Of a stretch of DNA of 64,000 bases, positions 26,845-35,241 are shown in pieces. This DNA is from Bradyrhizobium diversitatis (GTDB lineage: Bacteria; Pseudomonadota; Alphaproteobacteria; Rhizobiales; Xanthobacteraceae): contig NZ_JACEGD010000015.1 in the NCBI RefSeq assembly GCF_016031635.1, positions 124,001 to 188,000 on the forward strand, written 5' to 3'. Numbering within the stretch: the first letter of the stretch is position 1; every line of letters begins with the position of its first letter. The translations under genes and the position numbers were made by a program. Below the pieces are notes generated by a model that was not told the origin of the DNA, did not search any database, and saw nothing but the letters and a program-made list of their open reading frames with translations.

Positions 26845-26990
26845 CCCTTTCCCCGCTTGCGGGGAGAGGGTCTGGGTAACGGGGAGTCTCCGCGGAAACG
26901 GCGAGAGTTGGACTCGCGGAGAGTCCCCCTCACCCGGATTGCATCTTCGATGCAATCCGACCTCTCCCCGCAGGCGGGGCGAGGTGAAAC
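26845..26990. repeat. Palindromic intergenic repeat element, copy 2
   Basis: The left stem is CCCCGC-TT-GCGGGG at about 26852-26865. A nested pair GAGTCTCCGCG / CGCGGAGAGTC follows, then GGATTGCATC-TTC-GATGCAATCC at 26936-26958, and a right stem CTCTCCCCGC / GCGGGGCGAG. This is the same layout as copy 1. It lies inside the tctC-tctB gap, so it would be transcribed and could limit readthrough or protect the tctC message. Confidence 0.8.
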
Positions 26991-26992
26991 AG

Positions 26993-27979
26993 CTACTTCG
27001 CGACGAAACCGGCTTCCGTCATCAGCGACTTGTTCAGCGCATCGTCCTCCTCGAGGAACTGCACCATGTCCTTGCCGGTGAGGAAGATCGGCTTCAGCGC
27101 CTGCTTCTCCATGTACTCCTTGTATTCCGTGGTCTGCGTCACCTTGTGGAACAAATCGACATAGAACGCCTGCTGTTCCGGCGTCACCTTGCCGGGCAGG
27201 AACATCGCGCGCAGCATCAGATACTGCACGTCGACGCCCTCCTCCTTGCAGGTCGGGATGTCGGCCCAGGACTGCGTCTCCGTCACTTTCGTCGTGTAGG
27301 AGATGCGTTCCTTGTCGAACACGCAGAGCGGACGCACCTGGCCCGCGCGCCAGACTTCCAGATTTTCCGAGGGGTTGTTGACGTTGGCCTCGGTGTGGTT
27401 GCCGACCAGCTGGGTCGCGGCCTCGCCGCCGGACTTGTAGGGCAGATATGAGAATTTCGCGCCGGTCTTCTGCTCGAGGAACACGGTCAGCACGTGATCC
27501 TCACGCTTGGAGCCTGTGCCGCCCATCTTGAACGGCGAGCTTGCTGCCTTCGCCGCGGCGACGAACTCCTTCAACGTCTTGGGACCCGCGCTGTTGTCCC
27601 AGAGAACGAACTGATCGAGTGCGACCACGGAGACCGGGGTCAGCTCACGCCAGTTGAACGGGATCTTGGCCGACAGCGGCAGCATGTAGATCAGCGAATA
27701 GGCGATCAGCACCTTGTTCGGGTCGCCCTCGCTGGATTTCATGTACATCAGCGCTTCCGCGCCCGAGGCGCCGCCCTTGAGCGAGACGACCATCGGCTGC
27801 TTCATCAGATTGTTCTTCTGGATCGCGGCCTGCATCATCCGCGCCATCTGATCGGAGGCGCCGCCCGCGCCCGCGGCCACCACGATCTCGACCGGCTTCG
27901 CCGGTTCCCAGCCGGCGAAGGCCGGCGTGGTCAACAACAGCGCCGCCGCAGCGCCGACGGCTTTGACTGTAATTCGCAC
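26993..27979 (-). CDS. tctC: Tripartite tricarboxylate transporter substrate-binding protein TctC
   Basis: A 328-residue exported protein with signal peptide MRITVKAVGAAAALLLTTPAFAG and a likely cut after AFA. The mature part shows the Bug/TctC layout: PVEIVVAAGAGGASDQMARMM near the start, FKMGGTGSKREDHVL, YKSGGEAATQLVGNHTEANV with the usual GG, and a C-terminal region of charged helices. It binds the carboxylate in the periplasm and hands it to TctAB. It is first in the run and should hold the operon promoter. The ligand is not predictable by eye. Confidence 0.9.
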   Translation of the reverse strand: MRITVKAVGAAAALLLTTPAFAGWEPAKPVEIVVAAGAGGASDQMARMMQAAIQKNNLMKQPMVVSLKGGASGAEALMYMKSSEGDPNKVLIAYSLIYMLPLSAKIPFNWRELTPVSVVALDQFVLWDNSAGPKTLKEFVAAAKAASSPFKMGGTGSKREDHVLTVFLEQKTGAKFSYLPYKSGGEAATQLVGNHTEANVNNPSENLEVWRAGQVRPLCVFDKERISYTTKVTETQSWADIPTCKEEGVDVQYLMLRAMFLPGKVTPEQQAFYVDLFHKVTQTTEYKEYMEKQALKPIFLTGKDMVQFLEEDDALNKSLMTEAGFVAK

Positions 27980-28010
27980 GAGTTTCGCCCCCTGATGTTT
28001 TTTTGAGTTG

Positions 28011-28045
28011 TAGTGCGGAAGAATTCTATCCCTGCATAGTGCGGA
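28011..28045 (-). promoter_or_regulatory. Direct repeat upstream of tctC
   Basis: TAGTGCGGA occurs at 28011 and again at 28037, 26 bases apart, just upstream of the leftward tct operon. Paired direct repeats about 2.5 helical turns apart could bind a regulator such as a response regulator. No partner is identified here. Confidence 0.3.
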
Positions 28046-28115
28046 CTAAAGCTGACGAGTGCAAGCAGCCCGGCAATTCGGCGCCTATGACTTTCGACTG
28101 ACGACGCGCATGAGT

Positions 28116-28913
28116 TTACTTGCCCTTCCAGACGGGCGCCCGCTTGTTGAGGAAGGCATCCATGCCCTCGCGGAAATCTTCGCTCATATAGGCCTTCAGG
28201 ATCAGGTCCTCGCCCTCCTCGCGCGACAGCGTGCGGCGGATGCGGCGCACCGCCTCCTTGGTCGCCTCCAGCGTGAGCGGCGCGTGGCTGGCAACGAGCT
28301 TTGCGGTCTCGTCGGCGCGGCGTTGCAGCGTCTCGACGTCGGGCACGACCTCGTTGAGCAGGCCGAGCGCCAGCGCTTCCTGTGCCTCGACGAGGCGCGC
28401 CTTGAAGATCATGTCCTTGGTGCGGGCGGGGCCGACCAGCGCGACGATGCGGCTGATGTTCGACATCGACAGGCAGTTGCCGAGCGTGCGCGCGATCGGA
28501 AAGCCCATCCGCGTCGTCTCGGTGCCGATGCGCAGATCGCAGCAGGCCGCGATGCCGGCGCCGCCGCCGGTGCAGGCGCCGGCAATGGCCGCGATCACGG
28601 GCACACGGCACTGCTCGAGCGTGCCGAGCACGCGGTCGATCCGCGCCTCGTAGTCGAGCGCATCCTGCGCGGACTTGAAGGCACGGAATTGCGAGATGTC
28701 GGTGCCGGAGGCGAACGCCTTGTCGCCGGCGCCGGTCAGGATCAGCGCCTTGATCGAACGATCGGCGTTGATCTCCTGGCAGATCTCGGCCATGCGGTCA
28801 TACATGGCGAAGGTCATCGCGTTGCGCGCCTGCGGGCGGTTGAAGGTGATCCGCGCGATGCCGTCCTCGACGGAGTAGAGCAGGTCTTCGTTGGCAGTCG
28901 TCGGTGCGTTCAT
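28116..28913 (-). CDS. Enoyl-CoA hydratase/isomerase family protein
   Basis: A 265-residue crotonase-fold protein. ITFNRPQARNAM is the N-terminal signature, LTGAGDKAFASGTDISQF the first oxyanion-hole strand, and AIAGACTGGGAGIAACCDLRI the second. The usual glutamate after the second strand is not obvious, because RMGFPIARTLGN replaces the common FGxPE segment. Dehydration activity is therefore less certain, and an isomerase, hydrolase or lyase role is possible. The SREEGEDLILKAYMSEDFREGMDAFL C-terminus is split normally. It precedes, on the same strand, the aminotransferase pair. Confidence 0.85.
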   Translation of the reverse strand: MNAPTTANEDLLYSVEDGIARITFNRPQARNAMTFAMYDRMAEICQEINADRSIKALILTGAGDKAFASGTDISQFRAFKSAQDALDYEARIDRVLGTLEQCRVPVIAAIAGACTGGGAGIAACCDLRIGTETTRMGFPIARTLGNCLSMSNISRIVALVGPARTKDMIFKARLVEAQEALALGLLNEVVPDVETLQRRADETAKLVASHAPLTLEATKEAVRRIRRTLSREEGEDLILKAYMSEDFREGMDAFLNKRAPVWKGK

Positions 28914-28943
28914 CGCGCAATCTCTTTCTTCAAGTTGGATGGA

Positions 28944-30143
28944 TCAAGCCACCTGGGCCTTGGCCATCGGCACCACGTCACGTCCCTTCAGGACGTCCAT
29001 GGCCGCGAGCACGCCGCCGCTCCGGTGCGGGATCTTTGCAAGATCCAGGCCCATCTCGACGCCGGCAAGCGTCCCCATCAGCATCAGGTCGTTGAAATGG
29101 CCGATATGGCCGATGCGGAACACCTTGCCCTTGACCTTGTTCAGGCCGGTGCCGAGCGACATGTCGAAATTTTCCAGCACGACCTTGCGGAAGGCGTCGG
29201 CGTCGTGTCCTTCCGGCACGCGCACACCGGTCAGCGCGGGCGAATGCGCGGCGGGATCGGCACATTGCGTTTCGAGGCCCCAGACCTTGACCGCGGCGCG
29301 CGTCGCAGCGCTGTGGCACTTGTGGCGGGTCCAGACGGTCTCCAGCCCCTCCTCTTCCAGCATCTTGACCGCTTCACGCAGGCCGTAGAGCAGATTGGTG
29401 GCGGGTGTGTAGGGGAAGGTGCCGAGCTTGTTGAAGTTGATCACCTCCTGCCAGTCCCAATAGGAACGCATGCCCGGGTTGGCCTTGGCCGCGGCAAGCG
29501 CCTTCTCCGAGACGGCGTTGAAGCCGAGGCCGGGCGGCAGCATCAGGCCCTTCTGCGAGCCCGCGACCGAGACGTCGATGCCCCAGGCGTCGTGCTCATA
29601 TTCCATCGAGCCGAGGCCGGAGATGGTGTCGACCATCAGCAGCGCCGGATGCTTGGTGCGGTCGAGGATCTTGCGCACCTCCAGCGGCGGCGTCACGCAG
29701 CCGGTCGAGGTCTCGTTGTGGACGACGCAGACCGCCTTGATCGCGTGCTGCTTGTCGGCGGCGAGGCGCTGCTCGATCTCGGCGAGATCGGCGCCGTGGC
29801 GCCAGTCGCCCGGGATGAAGTCGACGTCGAGCTTGAACTTGTCGGCGATGCCGCGCCAGAGCACGGCGAACTGGCCGGTCTCGCACATCAGGACCTTGTC
29901 GCCGGGCGCGAACACATTGACCATCGCCGCTTCCCAGGCGCCGGTGCCGGACGAGGGAAAGATGATCACGGGCTGCTTGGTGCGGAACACGCGCTGCATT
30001 GCGGCAAGCACGGCAAAACCGAGCTCAGCGAACTCCGGGCCACGATGGTCCAGCGTCGGCATGTCCATCGCCCGCAGCACCCGGTCGGGCACGTTGGTCG
30101 GTCCTGGAATCTGTAAGAAATGCCTTCCAGTATGCACGGTCAT
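28944..30143 (-). CDS. Class V aminotransferase (serine-glyoxylate type), copy A
   Basis: A 399-residue PLP enzyme. IPGPTNVPDRVLRAM at the N-terminus, FPSSGTGAWEAA for the PLP phosphate, VHNETSTG, LMVDTISGLGS with the ring-stacking Asp, and SQKGLMLPPGL with the Schiff-base Lys all match serine/alanine-glyoxylate aminotransferases. RIGHIGHFND near the C-terminus is also typical. The ATG at 30143 follows AGGACG. The second copy lies next to it, same strand, with 139 bases between. Glyoxylate as acceptor is the family norm and fits the nearby GlcD/GlcG-like genes, but it is not proven. Confidence 0.88.
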   Translation of the reverse strand: MTVHTGRHFLQIPGPTNVPDRVLRAMDMPTLDHRGPEFAELGFAVLAAMQRVFRTKQPVIIFPSSGTGAWEAAMVNVFAPGDKVLMCETGQFAVLWRGIADKFKLDVDFIPGDWRHGADLAEIEQRLAADKQHAIKAVCVVHNETSTGCVTPPLEVRKILDRTKHPALLMVDTISGLGSMEYEHDAWGIDVSVAGSQKGLMLPPGLGFNAVSEKALAAAKANPGMRSYWDWQEVINFNKLGTFPYTPATNLLYGLREAVKMLEEEGLETVWTRHKCHSAATRAAVKVWGLETQCADPAAHSPALTGVRVPEGHDADAFRKVVLENFDMSLGTGLNKVKGKVFRIGHIGHFNDLMLMGTLAGVEMGLDLAKIPHRSGGVLAAMDVLKGRDVVPMAKAQVA

Positions 30144-30282
30144 CGGCGTCCTTCCCGGTCTCGTCTTGGTTTGGTGGCCGCCGAATAGCACCATTTGACC
30201 GGCTTGTCCTCTCTCGAAAGGCTCCGTCCGTGCATGACGGACCGGCTTGCCCTCGCCTGCCTTCCCGTCCATCGCACTCCCC

Positions 30283-31485
30283 TTACGTGCCGACGATCTT
30301 CAGATGCGGCGAGGCATTGCCCTGCGGGCGCTGCTCCAGGAGCTTCATCGCGACGTCGACACCGCCGGAGCGATGCGGCACGCCAGCGACCGACAGGCCC
30401 ATCTCGACGCCGGTGAGCGCGCCGAGCAGCGTCAGCGCGTTGCATTCGCCGAGGTGACCGATGCGAAAGACCTTGCCGGCGACCTTCGACAGGCCCGAGC
30501 CGAGCGACATGTTGTAGTTGTCGAGCACCACTTTCCGGAACTGATCGGCGTCATGCCCCGGCGGCATCAGCACCGCGGTGAGCACCGGCGAGAACTCCGA
30601 AGGCTCCTGGCAGAGCACTTCGAGACCCCAATGGTTGACGGCGGCCCGCGTCGCGGCCGCCAAGCGCTGATGCCGCGCAAAAACATTGTCGAGCCCCTCT
30701 TCGAGCAGCATCGCGATCGCCTCGCGCAGGCCGTAGAGGAGGTTGGTCGCGGGCGTATAGGGGAAGAAGCCCTTGGCATTGGGCTTGAGCATCTCCTCCC
30801 AGTCGAAATAGGAGCGCGGCATCTTGTTGGTCTTGGACGCGGTGAGGGCCTTCTCCGAGATCGCGTTGAAGCCGAGGCCGGGCGGCAGCATGAAACCCTT
30901 CTGCGAGCAGCTGACGCTAACGTCGACTTTCCACTCGTCGTGGCGATAGTCGACCGAGCCGAGCGAGGAGATGGTATCGACCATCAGCAGCGCGGGATGG
31001 CCTGTGCGGTCGATCGCGGCGCGGATCTCGGCGATGCGGCTGGTCGCGCCGGTCGAGGTCTCGTTGTGCACGACCATCACCGCCTTGATGGTCCGCGCGG
31101 TATCCTCGGAGAGCTTGGCCTCGATCACCGCGGGATCGCCGCCGCGGCGCCAGTCGCCCGGGACGAAATCGACCTCGACGCCGAAGCGCCCCGCCATCTG
31201 CCGCCACATGGTGGCGAAATGGCCGGTCTCGACCATCAGCACCTTGTCGCCCGGCGACAGCGTGTTGACGATCGCAGCTTCCCAGGCGCCGGTCCCCGAT
31301 GAAGGGAAGATCACCACCGGCCCCGTGGTCTGGAATATCTTCTGGCTGCCTTCGAGGACGGTCCGACCGAGCTCGCCGAATTCAGCGCTGCGGTGATCAA
31401 TGACAGGCATATCCATCGCGCGCAGGACGCGCTCGGGGACCGGGCTCGGGCCCGGAATCTGCAGGAAATGGCGTCCCTGATGCAT
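30283..31485 (-). CDS. Class V aminotransferase (serine-glyoxylate type), copy B
   Basis: A 400-residue paralogue of copy A, alignable end to end with the same motifs: IPGPSPVPERVLRAM, FPSSGTGAWEAA, VHNETSTG, LMVDTISSLGS, SQKGFMLPPGL for the PLP lysine, and RIGHLGECN near the C-terminus. It is the promoter-proximal copy and diverges from the GntR gene, with a clear dyad in the gap. The two copies differ most in the substrate-contacting and C-terminal parts, so they may use different amino donors. Regulation by the adjacent GntR protein is likely. Confidence 0.88.
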   Translation of the reverse strand: MHQGRHFLQIPGPSPVPERVLRAMDMPVIDHRSAEFGELGRTVLEGSQKIFQTTGPVVIFPSSGTGAWEAAIVNTLSPGDKVLMVETGHFATMWRQMAGRFGVEVDFVPGDWRRGGDPAVIEAKLSEDTARTIKAVMVVHNETSTGATSRIAEIRAAIDRTGHPALLMVDTISSLGSVDYRHDEWKVDVSVSCSQKGFMLPPGLGFNAISEKALTASKTNKMPRSYFDWEEMLKPNAKGFFPYTPATNLLYGLREAIAMLLEEGLDNVFARHQRLAAATRAAVNHWGLEVLCQEPSEFSPVLTAVLMPPGHDADQFRKVVLDNYNMSLGSGLSKVAGKVFRIGHLGECNALTLLGALTGVEMGLSVAGVPHRSGGVDVAMKLLEQRPQGNASPHLKIVGT

Positions 31486-31527
31486 GAAAACCTCCCTGTC
31501 GGCGGGTTACGGCCGGCTTCGCCGGCT

Positions 31528-31576
31528 ATTTTGCATTCATTTTTTGTCCATTCAATCGAAATCTGGTATTCGATTG
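31528..31576. promoter_or_regulatory. Candidate GntR operator in the divergent gap
   Basis: CAATCGAA (31553-31560) and TTCGATTG (31569-31576) form a perfect 8-base inverted repeat with an 8-base spacer, halfway between aminotransferase copy B and the GntR gene. ATTTTGCATTCA at 31528-31539 recurs exactly upstream of the FAD dehydrogenase gene. Either could be the target of the neighbouring regulator. Confidence 0.5.
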
Positions 31577-31618
31577 TGGGCGTCGACGCGACCAAACGGG
31601 CAAACTACTGTACTCCAA

Positions 31619-32368
31619 ATGAAATCCACGATTCCCGACACCGGGGTCCCGATCACCCCGCCAACCGGCAACGGCGGCGACCGCCAGGAAAACCGTCACG
31701 AGGCCTCGCTACATGGCGAGACCCTGCTGCGGCTGCGCGACTACGTGGTTGAGGGCAACATTCCCGAGGGCGGGCGCGTTCCCGAGCGGCAGCTCTGCGA
31801 GATGCTCGGCATCTCCCGCACACCTTTGCGCGAGGCGTTGAAGGTGCTCGCCGCCGAGGGGCTGATCGAGCTGTTGCCCAACCGCGGCGCGCGGGTGCGC
31901 CAGCTCAGCCAACGCGACCTGGAAGAGCTGTTCGACGTCATGGCCGGACTGGAAAGCCTGGCCGGGCGCCTCGCCTGCGAGGCCATCACGGACGCGGAGA
32001 TCACCGCGATCGAGCAGCTGCATTACGAGATGTACGGCCATTATCTGCATCGCGACATGCACGGCTATTTCCAGACCAATCAGCGCATCCACGAGAGCAT
32101 CGTCGCGGCCGCGCGCAACGAGACACTGAAGAGCGCCTACGCCAACTTTGCGGGCCGCATTCGCCGCGTCCGCTACTCCGCCAATTTCGCCCGCAAACGG
32201 CAGCGCTGGGCGGAAGCCATGCGCGAGCATGAGGCCATCCTCGATGCACTGCGCCGCCGCGCCGCAAGCGAGCTCAGCGACATCCTGTTCCAGCACCTGC
32301 GCAACAAGCGGACGGCGGCGATCGAGCACCTGACCGAGCCCCGAGAGGACGCGCCGGCCTCGCCCTGA
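31619..32368 (+). CDS. GntR family regulator (FCD/FadR subfamily)
   Basis: A 249-residue regulator. The N-terminal winged helix spans about residues 30-95: VPERQLCEMLGISRTPLREALKVL is the split GntR recognition region, then AEGLIELLPNRGARV is the wing. The FCD ligand domain follows with LEELFDVMAGLESLAGRLA, HYEMYGHYLH, NQRIHESIVAAARN and REHEAILDAL; the His residues are the usual metal ligands. The ATG at 31619 has no strong ribosome site. It is divergent from the aminotransferases and runs towards the FAD dehydrogenase, so it probably controls both. Effector unknown, probably a small carboxylate. Confidence 0.9.
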   Translation: MKSTIPDTGVPITPPTGNGGDRQENRHEASLHGETLLRLRDYVVEGNIPEGGRVPERQLCEMLGISRTPLREALKVLAAEGLIELLPNRGARVRQLSQRDLEELFDVMAGLESLAGRLACEAITDAEITAIEQLHYEMYGHYLHRDMHGYFQTNQRIHESIVAAARNETLKSAYANFAGRIRRVRYSANFARKRQRWAEAMREHEAILDALRRRAASELSDILFQHLRNKRTAAIEHLTEPREDAPASP

Positions 32369-32385
32369 GGGCGTCCGGCTTGCTC

Positions 32386-32397
32386 ATTTTGCATTCA
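32386..32397. promoter_or_regulatory. Second copy of the ATTTTGCATTCA motif
   Basis: The 12-base ATTTTGCATTCA seen upstream of aminotransferase copy B recurs here, 75 bases before the FAD dehydrogenase start, followed by the AT-rich run CACAATATAATC. It may be a shared regulatory site for both transcription units. Confidence 0.4.
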
Positions 32398-32471
32398 CAA
32401 TATAATCGGTCAGGAAGCATAATGAATAACTCGGCAAGGCTGAGCCTTACTGGGTCAGTCCGGGATCAGGG

Positions 32472-35132
32472 ATGACAAACGCCTCCTCGCTCGAACGGCG
32501 CCTGCGGTCGGAATTGACCGGCGACGTCCTGTTCGACCCATTCAGCCGTGGCCGCTACGCTACCGACGCCTCGTTCTACCAGATCATGCCGGCCGGCGTG
32601 GTGGTGCCGAAGACCATGGACGAGGCCTTGCTGTCGCTGGCGATTGCCCGCGACGAAGGGGTGAAGGTCATCCCGCGCGGCGGCGGCACCTCGCAATGCG
32701 GCCAGACCGTCAATGACGGCCTCGTGGTCGATCTCTCCAAGCACCTCAACCGAATCCTGTCGCTCGACGTCGAAGGCCGCACCTGCGTGGTCGAGACCGG
32801 CATCGTGCTCGACGACCTCAACCGGCAGCTGAAGAAGCACGGCCTGTGGTTTCCGGTCGACGTCTCCACGGCCTCCCGCGCCACCATCGGCGGCATGGCC
32901 GGCAACAATTCCTGCGGCGGCCGCAGCCTGCGCTACGGCACCATGCGCGACAACACGCTATCGATGGAGGCATCGCTCGCCGACGGCACGCTGAGCCGTT
33001 TTGGCGAGGTCTCGCGCGATCTCTCCGACCTCGAAGCCAGCGACAGCACCCGCGCGCTGTTCCGCGACATGCTCGATCTCGGCACCCGCGAGGCCGACGA
33101 GATCGCGGCGCGCTTTCCAAAAGTGCAGCGCCGCGTCGGCGGCTACAATCTCGACGCGCTGGTGCCGCGCAATGCGCCGAACAACATGGCGCATCTCCTG
33201 GTCGGCTCCGAAGGGACGCTAGCCTTCACCACCAAGGTCGAGCTGAAGCTCTGGCCCGTGATCCGCAACAAGGCGCTCGGCGTCTGTCATTTCGGCAGCT
33301 TCTACGAGGCGATGGATGCGGCCCAGCATCTGGTGAAACTCAAGCCGATCGCGGTCGAGCTGGTCGACCGCACCATGATCGCGCTCGGCCGCGACATCGC
33401 GATGTTCCGCCCCATCATCTCGGCCGCGATCAAGGGCGATCCGGATGCCGTGCTGGTGGTCGAATTCGCGGAGGAGGACCAGGCGGACAATCTGGCGCGG
33501 CTCAAGCAGCTCGGCGAACTGATGGGGGACCTCGGCTTCGGCTGGAATAACGAGCCGCGCAAATGGGGCGGCGTGGTGGAGATCATCGAGCCCGCGCTGC
33601 AGAGCGGCATCGCCGATTTCCGCGCCGCCGGCCTCAACGTCATGATGTCGATGAAGCAGGAGGGCAAGCCGGTCTCATTCGTCGAGGACTGCGCCGTGCC
33701 GCTGCCGCATCTCGCCGACTACACAGCGCGGCTGAACGAGGTGTTTGCCAGGCACGGCACAAGCGGCACGATGTACGCGCACGCCTCGGAGGGCTGCCTG
33801 CACGTGCGCCCGGTGCTGAATCTGAAGCTGGAGAAGGACGTCAAGGCGATGCGTGCCATCGCCGAAGAGGCCTTTGCGCTGGTGCGCGAATACAAGGGCT
33901 CGCATTCCGGCGAGCATGGCGATGGGCTGGTGCGCTCGGAATTCCACGAGACCATGTTCGGCGAGCGTCTCGTCGCCGATTTCAAGGAAGTAAAGCAGCG
34001 CTTCGATCCCGAAGGCGTGTTCAATCCCGGCAAGATCGTCGATGCGCCCAGAATGGACGACCGCTCGCTGTTTCGCTTCAAGCCGGACTATCGCGTCGCT
34101 GAGCTGAAGACCAGGCTCGACTGGTCGGCTTATCCCGGCGCCGGCAGCGGTTTCCAGGGCGCGGTCGAGATGTGCAACAACAATGGCGCCTGCCGCAAGC
34201 TCGAGGGCGGCGTGATGTGCCCCTCCTACCGCGCGACGCGCAACGAGAAGGATGTCACGCGAGGGCGTGCGAACACGCTGCGCCTTGCGATCTCGGGCCA
34301 GCTCGGCCCCGACGCGTTGGCGTCAGACGAGATGATGGAGACGCTGAAGCTCTGCGTCTCCTGCAAGGCCTGCCGCCATGAGTGCCCCACCGGGGTCGAC
34401 ATGGCCAAGATGAAGATCGAGGTGCTGGCCGCGCGCGCTGCCACGCACGGCCTGACGTTGCGAGATCGGCTTGTGGGCTACCTCCCGCGCTATGCCGGAC
34501 TAGCGTCGCGCTTCGCGCCGCTGGCGAATTTGCGCAATCGCAGCCCGCTGTTGCGAAAGCTGTTCGAGCGCTTTGCCGGTATCAGCGCCCGCAGGGTCCT
34601 GCCCGCCTTCCGCAGCGACGTGTTCGTGCCGCCGGCCGACAGCGTCGGCCCGGACGCCGGCCGCGAAGTCGTTCTCTTTGCCGACACCTTCAACCGCATC
34701 TATGAGCGGGAGAATCTTGATGCCGCGCTACGCGTTCTGGTGGCCGGCGGCTATCGCGTGCATCTGCCGAAGCCTGCGCGTGGCGGCCGGCCGCTCTGTT
34801 GCGGCCGCACGTTTCTCTCTGCCGGCCTCGTCGACGAAGCGAAATCTGAGCTCGATCGCCTCGTGGCCGCCTTCGCGCCCTTCGCCGCGCGCGGCGTGCC
34901 GATCGTCGGGCTCGAGCCGAGCTGCCTCTTGACGCTGCGCGACGAGCTCGCTTCGCTGCGCAAGGACAACGATGCCAAGGCCATCAGTGCCCATGCCCTT
35001 ACCTTCGAGGAATTCCTGGCGCGCGAGGCCGCGGCCGGCGGCCGAGCTGTCGCTGCTGCCGGCCGTGCGGCGCGCGGACCCAGATACGCTGGTGGTCGCC
35101 GACGGCACCTCGTGCCGGCACCAGATCCATGA
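32472..35132 (+). CDS. FAD/Fe-S dehydrogenase (GlcD-GlcF / D-lactate dehydrogenase type), 3' end disrupted
   Basis: An 886-codon frame. The N-terminal half is a FAD_binding_4/GlcD-type flavoprotein with PRGGGTSQCGQ, GGMAGNNSCGG and HSGEHGDGLVRSEF. The Fe-S half has CNNNGACRK, MCPSYRATRNEKDVTRGRAN, a CVSCKACRHECP ferredoxin cluster near residue 630, and a first CCG-type domain (RPLCCGRTF, EPSCLLTLRDEL) near 775-830. Relatives oxidise 2-hydroxyacids such as glycolate or D-lactate. After FEEFLAREAAAGG the frame becomes Arg/Ala junk and ends. The expected continuation exists in another frame downstream, and the second cysteine-rich segment is missing, so the protein is probably impaired. Confidence 0.8.
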   Translation: MTNASSLERRLRSELTGDVLFDPFSRGRYATDASFYQIMPAGVVVPKTMDEALLSLAIARDEGVKVIPRGGGTSQCGQTVNDGLVVDLSKHLNRILSLDVEGRTCVVETGIVLDDLNRQLKKHGLWFPVDVSTASRATIGGMAGNNSCGGRSLRYGTMRDNTLSMEASLADGTLSRFGEVSRDLSDLEASDSTRALFRDMLDLGTREADEIAARFPKVQRRVGGYNLDALVPRNAPNNMAHLLVGSEGTLAFTTKVELKLWPVIRNKALGVCHFGSFYEAMDAAQHLVKLKPIAVELVDRTMIALGRDIAMFRPIISAAIKGDPDAVLVVEFAEEDQADNLARLKQLGELMGDLGFGWNNEPRKWGGVVEIIEPALQSGIADFRAAGLNVMMSMKQEGKPVSFVEDCAVPLPHLADYTARLNEVFARHGTSGTMYAHASEGCLHVRPVLNLKLEKDVKAMRAIAEEAFALVREYKGSHSGEHGDGLVRSEFHETMFGERLVADFKEVKQRFDPEGVFNPGKIVDAPRMDDRSLFRFKPDYRVAELKTRLDWSAYPGAGSGFQGAVEMCNNNGACRKLEGGVMCPSYRATRNEKDVTRGRANTLRLAISGQLGPDALASDEMMETLKLCVSCKACRHECPTGVDMAKMKIEVLAARAATHGLTLRDRLVGYLPRYAGLASRFAPLANLRNRSPLLRKLFERFAGISARRVLPAFRSDVFVPPADSVGPDAGREVVLFADTFNRIYERENLDAALRVLVAGGYRVHLPKPARGGRPLCCGRTFLSAGLVDEAKSELDRLVAAFAPFAARGVPIVGLEPSCLLTLRDELASLRKDNDAKAISAHALTFEEFLAREAAAGGRAVAAAGRAARGPRYAGGRRRHLVPAPDP

Positions 35133-35241
35133 CGGTGCACAACGCGAGGCGCTTCACGTCGCGCGCGTGCTGGCGATGAGCCTCGATCGCGCCGAAACCC
35201 ATTCCACCTCTCAAGCTGCAAAGGAACCCAGCCATGGCTGA
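35041..35241 (+). pseudogene. Out-of-frame C-terminal remnant of the FAD/Fe-S dehydrogenase
   Basis: Read one base out of phase from the main frame, this stretch encodes AELSLLPAVRRADPDTLV then VADGTSCRHQIHDG and REALHVARVLAMSL. This is the usual end of the GlcF-like half of this family. Its stop at 35239-35241 overlaps the start of the next gene by 8 bases, as expected of the original coupled reading frame. The segment normally between FEEFLARE and this part, carrying the second cysteine-rich motif, is absent. Confidence 0.7.
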
